A stretch of 64,000 bases of DNA from Zonotrichia leucophrys gambelii (lineage: Eukaryota > Chordata > Aves > Passeriformes > Passerellidae). Position numbers and translations under genes: made by a program. Shown in pieces: positions 27,246-40,050 of the stretch. The DNA is taken from assembly GCF_028769735.1 (NCBI RefSeq), contig NC_088170.1:64581085-64645084 (forward strand), written 5' to 3'. Position 1 is the stretch's first letter, and each line of letters starts with the position of its first letter. The notes beneath the pieces were generated by a model that had not been told where the DNA came from, did not search any database, and saw only the letters and a program-made list of their open reading frames with translations.

Positions 27246-30200
27246 CATAAAGTCCTTCTCCTTGCAGACCTTTCATTTTGGCTTATATACAATGTGACCT
27301 TATATAAGAACGTAGGACAAAGTTTGCACAGGCTTTAGAAAAACATGAATTCACCAGGAATTGTTGAGTTTATTCATGTTTGTCTTTCCTCTGCTTTGTC
27401 GTTATGTCAGAGATTTGGCACCACAGAGCAACTCCTTGCAAGGAGAAGTGTCACAGACATGCACTGTGCTCCATCCAACAGCTCAGCTGGGCCTTCATCA
27501 GAGCACCAGCACTGTTCCAGATACTCTAAATAGGGCCTGTGTCTTTCCTTCCCTTCATTAGCAAGGAAATCCCCATCACACTCCCAGGCCATGAATTATT
27601 CTGGCAGAGGGATTGAGGACCAAGCTGGGTGGACTGCAAATTCAGTTCTGTGGCCAACCAGATGGCTGAAAGTCCATTTGCTGTCAGCACAGAAAAGAAT
27701 AAAGACAAAGGCAGTGCTAGAGAAAGCTGTTTCCTGCACAGTGCTGGGCAGAAGGTGACAGAATACAAGTAGGAAGGTCCCCAGGGTGTCCTGAAGCAAT
27801 CAGTGAATGGACACACAGTGAGCCACCAAACCATGCATGGCTCTACCCAGTGTCTCATCTCTTCTTTCATAATTTGTGCTAAATGCTTCTCTAAATTCTG
27901 AGTTAAGCTGTTGTTGCCATAGCAATGGCCATTTAGAGTGAGAGCATGCAGTGTATGTGTTGGGGGTGTGAGGTTCTGGCTCCTCTCATAAAAAATATAT
28001 GTCTGCATGCACATACACTGCTGTGGAGCTGCATGAGAGAAGCCAAGCAAGCATTTGTATCAGATGGGATGGAAAGAGGAGAAGCTTTGTGCAGGTTGGA
28101 GCTGTTTGTTCCAGGATGCACCTGCAAAGAGCTGAGTACTAAACTGAAATGAATATGAGTGATAACTGACTGACATTTCATTTCTTAGCAGTAGAAGTCA
28201 TTCTCTTGCTCAGGACAAGGCATGTTCATTGCTGCCTTCATGAGATAAATCTTTGCAGGAACAGGAAAAATTTGCTTTCTCTGGTTTATTTTCATTAAAA
28301 ATAACTCTTGCTGCTGGCTCTTTAACAGGAAATGCTTTTAAGCAATCTACTCCCACTGTTGATACAAGTTTATTTACCAGGGCACAGGCTGAAAAAAAGT
28401 CAATAAATAATGCAGGCATTATATTACCTAATTTTAGATCCACTTCGAAGATTTTTCAACATACTTCTAAGATTTTTCAACTCTCCTAGCACTAGCATTT
28501 TTAGTGGTCACAGCAAGAGAGATTCAGAACTTGTGAGATTTATTCCTCACTTTATGCCACTTCACTGTTGGGTGAGGAAATGTCTTTAATAGTTACAGCT
28601 AGGGCAAGATCCCCTCATATCCCTGAGCCTCTTCCCTGAGGACTTTGGCAGAGTTCCATCTTTCTCCAACTAAATTTGGCTTACAAGTGGAGTTAAGCAT
28701 CGCCTTGATCAGCAAGTGCAGGCAGGGTCTGAAGTGTTTCAGGAATTCTCATCCTGAGTGATGTTTAGGTACCTGAAGCACTGATGAAGAAGGACAGTCC
28801 ATTTGTGTCACTGGCTGGGCCTCGAGTCCCACATTTTAAGTCTCATATTTGACTGATTGTGAACAGCATTTTTAAAGTCCATAAATTCATAGCAGGGCAT
28901 CCAAGTTTGATAATGTAGCCATAAACTTCTGTGACATATCTTGTCCCTCCATGAGCCCAGACAGGGTCATGAATCAGAATTAACATTCCAGGTTCCTATA
29001 AGAATACCTGATTTTAACTTTGAATATAATCTAGGGCCCAAAAGAGAGCCATAAATGTGAGTATTTTTGAAGTATAGATCTGTATTTGCCTGTTTCTCAG
29101 TAAATAGCAGTCACCAACTCCTGCTCCCTGTCAGTGACATAAGGACACACCTAGGGCATGGCAGACTGAGCTATTGTTTCCACTTCCAGTGGTATTTTCT
29201 GGTGGAGGTGAGGCAGTCTGTGCCTCTCTTTGCTGACTGGAAAAGAAAAAGGCAAAGAGGATCTATCAGCCAGCAACCCCACAGGCTTCAGTAGTTTACT
29301 GATTTACAGCAGCTGCAAAACAAATCCTGTAAAATTTTTAGTACAATCCCGTTCCCACAAATAGCTGAGGGCAGCTTTTGTTTCCAGCAAACTTCTGAGA
29401 CTTTTGTGATTAGAACTATGAAGGCAGTAAGCACAATTCACGATCAATTATGTTTTATTAATGTTTTTTTAATACACGCCACAGCCCAATAATCATGGAG
29501 CTGTTCAACAATGTTGATCTGAAGTCAGCTAATAGCAGGATGTAATTTGTGGCCGTCTCTGCTCACTTACAAAACACTTGCTCCGTTAATTGTGATTTCA
29601 CACTCTGCTGAATGCTGTTGCCTGGAGGTAACATTCATCTGATGGAAGAGTTACCAGCCTGGGCTCTGGGGGGGAGGGTGTAGGAAAGGATCATTTCAAC
29701 AGAGGCTACTGTTATTACATTTTTAATTCCTTTTATATTTAAAAAAGGAAAGAAAACAACTAAACATAAAAAAGCTACAACCCACTGCTAAATAGGACTT
29801 AAAAACCTGAATGCTCTTTCCATGTTTTGATCCCTTTCTATTGCTTTGTGTTGTTACCAGGAGCATGACAAAACAAGTGGCCATTAGGTGAAACCCTGTC
29901 AGGGCAATCAGGCACCTACCTTGACCTTATATTGCAGATGATGGAAAAACCCAAAGAAAAGCCTGTATTCTTATTAGAAATGTTTTCATGCCTTTGGGGG
30001 TCCCAGAGACACCTGGGGACTTGCTTAACCAGAATAGGCAGGAGATTCTCCTGGAGAAGGTCAGAAAGGTTGCCATGTGATAGTGAGCAAGTTGAGCAGA
30101 TGGAATCTCGTCACTGAATGGCTTGTCAGGGGTGATGAGACAAGAGCTGAGCCCTGCACAGGCAGGGGCAAGGCAGCATCTCCTGCTCTAAGGGCTTACA

Positions 30201-33200
30201 GTGAATATGGCAGAGGGAGAAATATTGCCTCTGTCAAATGAGAAGAACCATCTTAACATGGAAAATTTCCAGCTGAGTGTTTGGTATGGCTGTGGCAAAC
30301 TGGAGATACAGCTCAGACCAGACAGTGATGGGAGCACCAGACTGGGAAGGTTTTTATTGACTCATCACTAAATTGGAGCAAGGGAGAAGGAGCCACAGAG
30401 GGGACTTTGCCCACTGTTGGCCATCACCTCCACTATTCCAGTTTCTCCCATCCTGACCAGTGATGTGGAGAGCTCCAAGCCAGGCTTGAGTGCTGCTGCC
30501 TGGGGGTCCAAGCAAGGACTGAGTCCCATCAGAGCAGGCTGGGTGGCAGCAGAAGTCACCACACGTACAACCAGAGAGGAAAAAGGGAGCACACTGCTGT
30601 CCTGTGAGGCTGGTGTGACTCTGAGGCTGCCTGTGCTGCCAGCCAAAGCCTCAACAAAAACAGTATTAGCAAAGGACTCTCTGCCCTCCACATATGCAGA
30701 GGCTCAGCCATATTTTCTGTACTGCCAAAATATGAGGAAAACATCTTGGCACAATAGCATGAGTGAAATCTGGCAGCTCACTATGGCGTGAGCCAAGAAT
30801 ACCCAGGCAGAGCTCCTCAGCTGGAATGCAGGTTCAGGGGAGATGCAGCCTCAAGGAAAACCCTGCAGGCATTGCAGAGAGCTGAGAAGTGATTAGGGGC
30901 ACAAAGCAGCAACGATCTGTGTGGGCAGAAAAGAAATAGATGGTAAAGAATCAATTAAGAGGGAAAGGTTAAATACGTGTCTAAAGAGTAAATGCACAGA
31001 TACTCCTTGAGGGACTGTACTTTGGATGGTGTTAACTTCACTTAGTTAAGCTTCACTTGCATTAAGCACAAGTGTTAAAGCTTCTCTTAGCTAAGTATTT
31101 CATCCCCAGGACATGACACTGGAAACATCATGGTTTACTCTGGACAAGATTGTTCCTCACTTGTGCCATCACCTCTCTCGCCCAACATTTGACATTGCTG
31201 ACCTTAGCCTGGTGCTGGTGCTCCCCCACACCACCTAGGAGGAGTAATTGCAGTGACATCCACAGGTCACAGAAGCCAGCTGCTCCTTTGTCCCCAAAGG
31301 CTTTATACTCTCATTTTTTCCATTTCCATGCCTTTCTGGGATCACAGGTGAAGGCTGAGACTAAAGCCAGCTAACACACAATCAATAAGCACACAGCCTT
31401 GCCTGCTCTTTGCAGTCACTGCTGGTGGGCTCTCAGCTGTCACCAGAGCCTGGGAGAAATGAGCAGATGGACAAAAAGCAGTAGGATTCAGCTGATTCCA
31501 AAGGAGACAGAAGGGAAGATGGTGGGACTTTCAAAGGTCTAACCCTGCATTACATCAAGATCATTACACCACAAATTGTCCAGATGGCACAGAGCCTCAG
31601 GCTCACGGCTGGACTCCTCAGTGCACTTGAATGTACTCATTGTCAGAGCAGGGAGAAACTCCAGTGATTTAGGAGCCTGCATGGCCTGACCCAGAGCTCT
31701 GCCTCTGGTGGCCTGCTCATTGTAACTCCCTCTCCTGAGACCAAACTCACTTTGGAAGAGCTCAGACAGTGCCAAATGCTCTCAGGTATTTTAACAAATA
31801 ACAAAGATTCATTTTTCCACACCATATTAATATCTGGCTATCTTCAGGGGCCCCTTGTTCCTCACCAGGCTGAATTAATACCTCTAGTTCTAATCTATAA
31901 AGTTATTTAATATCTGGAAACTTAAAGAGTAACACGTCAAAGACATCTGTTTTCCCGAGTGATTAATATTTTAAATCCTTTTTTCTGAAACAGGATATCA
32001 TAGATCTCTGAGGAGAGGGCTGGGCATCTGCTCTATGTTGACATTGTAGAAAACATAAAGCATCAGATGTTGATGCTAACACAGTGCAAATAGTAACACA
32101 GTGTTCTGAATTTTTCTACTTGTTCTAAAGCAACAGAATATAAATTTTTATTTTAAGACTGGTGATTTACTCCTACTCTGATGTATTTTCTCTTGCTTTA
32201 TATGTCTTTATACTGAAATTTTCCCTAAATTTTTAGGGCTTTTCAAACTCTTTTACAATATACTAGACATGGCATGAACTTGTATGGTTTGTAGCCTCAT
32301 GCTGCTGCTGGTGCTAATTGCAATAATTGACGTTTTTCATGTACAGGTTTTCAAGATTAAATGAAATTCACAAAAGTACCTAACTGGAAAGCCATTTTTG
32401 TCATATTTCACAAGGCAAGAAAAAAAAATCTGAGATGTAACAGCCAACAATTGAAATTTAAAGCACTTTTATTAATTTTCAGCAAATTTATATGTCAGTA
32501 CCTGATTAAGATTTCATGAAGGAGATTCTCAATTTCCATAGAAGAAATTTACTTGTTTTCTCCACCTCACCACGTGTTCTGCAACTTTTCCGCGGTTTGT
32601 TTGTTTCTTTGTTTTCTTTTATGTCCTGATTGAAGCTACCAGATTTCAGCCAGCCAGAATCAGGGTGTGAGCAATTTGTGTGCTTGGCACAGGTCTGTCA
32701 CTGTAAGCTTTGGGTCACTTTACAAACATTTCTCTTCCAGAGGTGACAACATCTCTAATTATAATTGGCAAGGAGACCCAAGCTTGTCTGTCACTTTTTT
32801 TCTGATTAAATAAGACATTATGTTTCAGGGCAGTTCTCATCAGGTATTTAGGTCAAGCTCTGCCAGGGCACATATAAATGTGATAAATGTGTTGGATGAT
32901 CTGTGCTACTGTGTAAGTTATCCATGATCTCTGAAAGAAATCTTGGCATTCAGCTTCTTGTGTCACTCTTGAAAGACACACTGGAATTTTGAGCTGAATT
33001 TGAAGTGTTTTAAAAACTTGCCTCCCTAAGATAAAATTTGTAGGGCGCAGCAAAGGCTCAGGGAAATATACTTCTCTGATGGGTGACCTTGGAGAAAGAT
33101 CTATTGATGAAACTATTAGCTTCAATATTTGTAAAATGCCATGAGAGCACAGGTGTGGTGGGAACCTCCTCTGTGACCTTACACTGGGCATGGTTCTCCT

Positions 33201-33519
33201 CCAAAGAAAGTTTACAAAGGACAGCAGGTGATACCGAGGTGGCATATGGCTCCAGGCCCCACAATAACACATTATAGCTCTGAATAATGCAGTATAAATC
33301 CTCAACTGCCAAGGGGGAGCCACCCACAAAAAAGCTAAACATAATCTTCTCCAGCACCCACGTCAGCTCCTGTTGCATCCTTTGTCAGGAAGCTGCATAA
33401 ACAGATGAGCCCTGCAAAACACTGTGAGGGGGAGCAAACGTGGGGAAATTTAGGATAGAGCACATGGTAGGGAGCAAAGGAAACCTCTCCAGAGTTTTAG
33501 CCCTGTCATGTATATTGCC
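27246..33519. other. Non-coding DNA, weak hairpin, no gene
   Basis: Mostly A+T-rich. Open frames of 174 codons (27526-28050, minus) and 158 codons (32853-33329, minus) are present but show no domain, signal or family resemblance, and such lengths are expected by chance in 64 kb. An imperfect inverted repeat lies near 31041-31096. The segment 29430-29660 is non-repetitive with several AATTA/TTAAT homeodomain-type cores and could be regulatory. Confidence 0.45.
31041..31096. repeat. Imperfect inverted repeat
   Basis: CTTAGTTAAGCTTCACTTG on the left pairs imperfectly with CAAGTG-TTAA-AGCTT-CTC-TTAGCTAAG on the right, with several unpaired bases. It could form a hairpin, or be an old remnant of two inverted insertions. 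Confidence 0.4.
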
Positions 33520-33905
33520 TGTGACCGTGTTCACAGGGGTCTCAGGTTGAGGGAAGAGATGAGGATCTGACTCCATGTTTCAGAAGGCTTGATTTATTAT
33601 TTTATGATATATATTACTCTAAAACTATACTAAAAGAATAGAAGAAAGTATTTCCTCAGAAAGCTAGCTAAGAATAGAAAAAGAAGGAATGATAACAAAG
33701 GTTTGTGGCTCGGACTCTCTGTCTGAGCCAGCTGGGCTGTGATTGGCCATTAATTAGAAACAACCAACACAGGCCAATCAAATATCCACCTGTTGCATTC
33801 CACAGCAGCAGATAATCAATGTTTACATTTTGTTCCTGAGGCCTCCCAGCTTCTCAGGAGGAAAAATCCTAAGGAAAGGATTTTTCATAAAAGATGTCTG
33901 TGACA
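33520..33905 (-). mobile_element. Solitary LTR of an endogenous retrovirus (antisense)
   Basis: A 386-base LTR runs from TGTGACCG to CTGTGACA on the + strand, that is TG...CA in its own minus orientation. The 6-base sequence ATTGCC stands directly on both sides (33514-33519 and 33906-33911), which is a target-site duplication. Six bases is typical of the ERVK/betaretrovirus-like class. It has AATAAA on the minus strand (TTTATT at 33593-33598) and CCAAT boxes (ATTGG at 33742-33746). No viral coding sequence is attached, so it is a recombined solo LTR. I recognise the family as common in songbirds but do not assign a database name. Confidence 0.9.
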
Positions 33906-36900
33906 ATTGCCCTATTCATTAGTTAATGGTGTCGAAAAATAGCTAGGCAATCTGAAGTGCCTCAGCTCTGTAAGCTTCCCATTCCATCTTTATAAATGGC
34001 AGATTGGAAAATGCATGGCTGCTGGGTGCTGGATTGCCAGTACCAGGCATTGCTGCTGGTATGATGGAAGGCAGGGACAAAATTGCCACTGATGTATGAG
34101 CAATAATGTTTGATTTATAAGTCATCTGGCTAAATGAAAAATTCAACTGCAATTCTCTTTGAAGTTTGACACCTACAAGACAAATAGGCTGAAAATGCTT
34201 AGTCTGATAAGAATTCATCTCTGAACCAACAGCAGTGGACCCGCTCTGTGAGCTGCACACAGAAGGCCTGCAGAGGACCAGAGCTGACATGTGAATATAG
34301 CCCTGGAAGGCAGATTTAGTTTTGAAAATGATATCAATAGGATACTGAACACAGAAATCCCAGACCCCAAACTTCTTTCTCATTTTAGTTGCTTTCACAG
34401 AAAGAAGAACGTGCCCATTCTTAGTAAATAAGCAAATTTACACCAAGAAATAGTAAATTTTTGCAATCAAATTTTCACACACAGAGAAATAATCCACCAA
34501 AGCTGATGATTCAGACCTAGGGGCAAGTGGATTTCCAGTGAGAGCAGCACAGCTGCTATTGTACACAAGTGAGTTGCTTTCAGTAAGGGACGTGCTGAGT
34601 GTCCCCCAAGGGCAGATGCAGCTTCCCCCTGTGGCTTCTTGTGGTGCAAAGAGAAGGGGCTCTGGAGTGCCAAATGAGGATGTTTCACTAGCTGAGTGCT
34701 TCTGGCTAGAGTTCTGATAGAGCAATGCTGCAGAAATCCTCTGATGCAGATATGGAAACTTTTCTCCTTCAGCCTGTTTATTTTCCATGTTGATGTTTAC
34801 GTTGCTTCTACACCCAGACTCTACTTCTATTTCCACCAGAGATCCAAAGGCTATAGGGCAGGAATGCAGTACTAACAGAATACCTAGAACAACACAACCC
34901 TGCCTGCAGCTGACATTAAGACTTTAAATATAAACAAAAAAAAATTAATTTCCACTTGATCAGCAAGCATTTCTTTTTGAAATATGCTTTTAGTAGAAGA
35001 CAGCTCTGCCAAAGCCAATAGGAGTGGTCAGTATAGTGAAATCACTTCAAAAGGATATGATCAGTGGTATCTTCACCATGTTTAAGAGGAGGAATATGGG
35101 CTGTATCAGCCTGGAATAGGTATGAAATGTTTGTATATGCAGTCCTGAGTTACACAAGCTGCAGAGAAAGCATGTGGGAGGTGCACAGCAGAGAGAACAG
35201 GAAAGGAACTGAGCTGCAAGCCCATCTCTGTGATCTGCTTTAAAATAGTCTCCATCCCACCAAGATGTCTGTTCAGAGTCTCCACAGTGACCACCCAAAT
35301 CTGCCTCACAGCTTCCTCCAGGAATCCCACCCATGAGAAGCCCTGCAGGCACCCATCCCTCTCAACCCAAAGGGGAAACCTCCCCTGACAAATCAGCCTT
35401 TGCATGACCACTTTCAGTCTGAACCTCTACTCAGCATCCTTGGTGCCCAGCAGGACACTCAATGCCGCTACATGGACAGCAGTGCTGCCAAGTCTGATGA
35501 AGGAGAGAAGCACATTTTATACCACAAGCTGTGTTTTTGTTTAATGTCTCCCATTTATAAAGAGAGGATTTGAACACATAAAATACAATGTTTTTCCTGG
35601 AAAACAGGTCTCTGCATCCATGGGGTCACCCTGTAGTCTCGAAGCCCCATGACAAGCTCAGAACTCCACAGGCCCTGGGGAGGGTAAGACAATCAGTGCA
35701 GGTGGGTGGCCCCCACCCATGGACACCCCTTACCAAGCTGTGTATCCCCAGATAGAGCAGGACTCTGGTCATCAGTCACCTGTGTTCTCCAACCTAAATT
35801 GGGCTCCCACCTCCTCCTTTCACGTCCCTGGACACCTTCAGACCTTGCCAACATGAAGTGGCAAGGAAGAATCAGAGAAATGGTCATTCCCAATCCTCAC
35901 CTAGTCAGATAGCCCTTGGGTTCTGCAGGGACTGATCCCATCACTGATCCCAGTTTCCCTCAGCAGTACCATTGTAACAAGCATAAATGACAGAACACAA
36001 AAATTCTTTGCATTCTTTGCTGAGGAAATCAGTTGTCCAAGTGCAATGTTGAAATAATTTTCAGTACCTTTCTATCCTTTCTTGCTGATATATCAGAGAC
36101 TCACACATTCCTGAGACATGGAGGAGATGCAAGATGAAAGGTGATTACATTTATAGAAATCAGCACTTTTGAAGGACTCAAGGGAATGAAAGCATCCTCC
36201 CTGCTGTAGGTCTAGGTCTGTCCCAGGGTAGTTTCAGAAAACCTTCTAGAGGGCCCCATTTTAAAGCCTTTTCTTGGGGAAATTCAGTTGTTCCTGGTTG
36301 TGTTGAAGAGCTGTTGAAAGCAGATTGGTTTAATATAACCTTATAAAAGACTCACACAAAGGCCAGAGGGAGCAATAGGAGACAAGGGAGGTTTATTGCT
36401 AAGGTATCAGAGGAGCACTGAGAAAGATCAAAGTTTGATTCTTGGCTGTGCTGATGACTTTAGGTAAATCACTCAAGAAAAGCCTTGGAAGAACTTGGTT
36501 AGGAAGTTTTTCAGACTCAGTGACTCAGTGGGAACCTGAGGGTTCAGGGCACAGTTGACCTTTCCAAATTTTGATAGTGACTGTGAGTGCCAAGCAAATC
36601 AAAATCTGCATTTAGAATCTTCCGAGAATCTCAATTCATCTCTCTGTGTCTCTTTCTCCCAAGTGGGAAACAGAGAAAACAAATATTTTTCCACTGTTAT
36701 AAAGCTGTATGTATGAATGTTTGCTGAAATACAGTGGCAACAGAAGCCACAGAGGTAAATAAAATTGATATTGCATTAAAAAAAATCCCAAATCCTGTTT
36801 TTATCTAAACAGTGGATTAGCTGTGAAAACAATGGAACTGAATTATTAACCACACAACCATTTATGTGACAAATGTCACATTTTTGTCTGATAATGATTT

Positions 36901-38039
36901 CCAATGGGGTAGTATCACCATTTTATATGCCCTCTATACTATTCAATAATGTTTGGTAAATTAGAGTACTAAGTCTGATACAGAAAGTACTGCTGAACAC
37001 AGTCAACATCATTTCTTCTGTTAAAAATTACCAGAAAATATATTTTCTGGACCTGTTTAATAATCCACTTGTGATAAACAAACTAACTTACTTAAAGATC
37101 ATTTAGGGATGAGGAAGCCTTTTTTCCATTGCCATTTCTGAATGGAAAATTCTGCTGAGACAGTCTGCAGCTCAGACTGTTCAGATAGCAGAGGGAGACC
37201 TTTAACAGTGCATCTGACCCATTACTGATTTATGAGAGAACAATGTTGGAACAAATATGAACAAAAAACTATCCTTTCACTCAATTTGGTACAACAATGT
37301 TGAAATTGTCCTAGGATAAACAACTGCCTTGCAATAAGCATGCTCATTCATTATTCAGTGTTAAATCTTAATTGTTGCTGATTTCAATTTCTTTGTGCTA
37401 AGTGTTTCTAAATTATAGATAACCCTGCAACTCTAATAGTATATACTCTGTTAAGAAAAAGGTAAGTACAGAAATAAATTATTAAAGTGTTCTGCTTAAC
37501 TCTTGCCACACAATTCATCTCAGGATTGGGAGTTCAAGGCAGCTGCTTTGATAAATTTGAAGAGGTATTGACAAGGAATCCATGGACAGGTCAGGCATCT
37601 GTGCTGCATAAACAGATTTTGCATGTGCACATTTATTTACAAAATTGTTACATTGCGATCTTCACTCTCAGGTTTGATTTTTGTCCTTTTCAGGTCATTG
37701 GCAAACTGTCCTGACCTTAGTGAGAATAAAATCATATCCTAAGCACACACATCACTGCTGTGTTCTCCCTTTGATCTGAGCCCTGAGCTGTGATTAACAT
37801 TAAAGAGAGAAAGTCCAGCCTCAAGCGTTTTCCTGCCCTGAGCAAGCATCAAACATGAGGCACCTTCTTGTCATGTCTCTCATTCTCCTCTTTCATGTCT
37901 CTCTTACTTATTTATGTATTTACCTTAATTTGCTTGGAAGAGTTTTGTTTGCCTCAGGGAGGGATGGTTGTGTGATTAAGGCATCTCACATCCCTGTGTC
38001 TCCTTTTGCCTTTTCTAATTCTTTCCATCTCTTCTTTAG
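33906..38039. other. Non-coding DNA directly upstream of GRM3 exon 2
   Basis: This is intron 1 of GRM3 if, as in mammals, a non-coding first exon lies upstream. Composition is A+T-rich. No CpG-rich promoter-like patch is visible, which argues that the GRM3 promoter is not immediately 5' of exon 2. A TTCTAATTCTTTCC branch/pyrimidine signal ends the segment. Open frames of 151 and 132 codons on the minus strand (34398-33943, 34836-34438) resemble nothing known to me. Confidence 0.55.
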
Positions 38040-38706
<667 letters not shown>

Positions 38707-39114
38707 TAAGTTTGCCAATAAAGCAAGTCATAGCTTGTTCACTTTACCCTAGGGGTCAAGCTAGCTTATAATTTTTACTGAATTTATGTTAGTTCGATTC
38801 ACTCTTTGAAATACTTACTGTACTTCAAACCTCCAGAAGCTGTCCACTTCTTCTGAAGTGTATCCTGCACTTCTTATGGTGTATCCTGAAGGCATCTGAA
38901 GTTTCCAAAAGTCTTAGTATTTATTTTGAACTTTGCATTTCATGACACATTTTACAGCTTAAAATGCAGATATATGTTCACATCAATCATAAATGATACC
39001 ACCTACGTGTCGGAATACATGTGTTCCTGCCATGCTGCATGTTCATAACATTTGTCATTGTAACAACAGATATTTAAAATTTAAAAATAAATCCTTGTTC
39101 TACTTCTTGTCACT

Positions 39115-40050
39115 ACTGGGGTTTCCCAAAGCTCAGTACTGGGACCAGACCTGTTTAATATCTTTATCAATGACCTGGGTGAGGAGATCAAGTGTCCCCT
39201 CAGTCAGTTTGCAGGTGACACTCAGCTGAGCAGGAGTGCTGATCTGGAGAGTAGGAACACTCTGCAGACTGAATCAATGGACTGAGGTCAGTGGTATGAG
39301 GTTCAACAAGGCCAAGTACAGGTCCTGCACTTGGGTCACAACAGCCCCCTGCAGGACAACAGGCTGGGGGAAGAGTGGCTGGGGACTGTCCCAGCAGGAA
39401 AGGACCTGGGGTTGCTGGCTGACAGCGGCTGAACATGAGCCAGGTGTGCCCAGGTGGCCAAGAAACCTCTGTAATCCTGCCTTGTATCAACAATGGTGTG
39501 TCCAGCAGGACCAGGACAGGGACCTCTGTTCTGGGGGCTGGTGAGGCCACACCTCTCATCCTGTGCCCGGCTCTGGGCCACTCATTCCGACACTGAGGTG
39601 CTGGAGCACGTCCAGAGAAAGGCAACAGAGATGGTGAAGGGTCTACAGAGAAAGATGGTGAAGAGTCGCCTCCTGAAGGAGCTGGGAGTGTTTAGCCTGG
39701 ACAAGAGGAGGCTCAGAGGGGACCTTATAGCTACAAACACATGAAAGGAAGTTAGCCAGATGAGGGGTGCCCTCTTCTCCCCAGCAACCCATGACAGGTT
39801 GAGAGAAAATGGCTTCAAGCTGTGCTAAGTGAGGTTTAGGTTGGACATCTAGAAGAATTTCTTCACAGAAAGGGTTGTTAAGCATTGGAATAGATTCCCA
39901 GGGAGGGAGGTGGTGGAATCACCATCCCTGGACATTTTAAGGAAATTACTGAATGTGGCACTCAGTGCCAAGGTCTGACTGACATGGTAGTAATCAGTCA
40001 AAGGTTGGACTCTGTGATCTTGGAGATTCTGTGATCTTGGATTCTGTGAT
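39115..40050 (+). mobile_element. CR1 LINE, 5'-truncated, 0.94 kb
   Basis: This is the largest retroelement in the window. It begins near GGTTTCCCAAAGCTCAGTAC and TTTAATATCTTTATCAATGA, which is the 3' part of the reverse-transcriptase ORF. It continues through a pol C-terminal stretch (in one frame LVRPHL, then [10 protein letters not shown], then [12 protein letters not shown] around 39535-39730) and ends with the tail TTGGACTCTGTGATCTTGG, GATTCTGTGAT. The coding frame is broken by shifts and stops, so it cannot move itself. It starts about 470 bases after the exon 2 donor. Confidence 0.93.

Noticed and set aside
27526..28050. A 174-codon minus-strand frame as a gene
   Set aside because: No family resemblance, no conserved motif, and the length is within chance expectation for this window.
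39200..39625. A 141-codon minus-strand frame
   Set aside because: It lies within the CR1 element at 39115-40050 and is antisense to the pol remnant.
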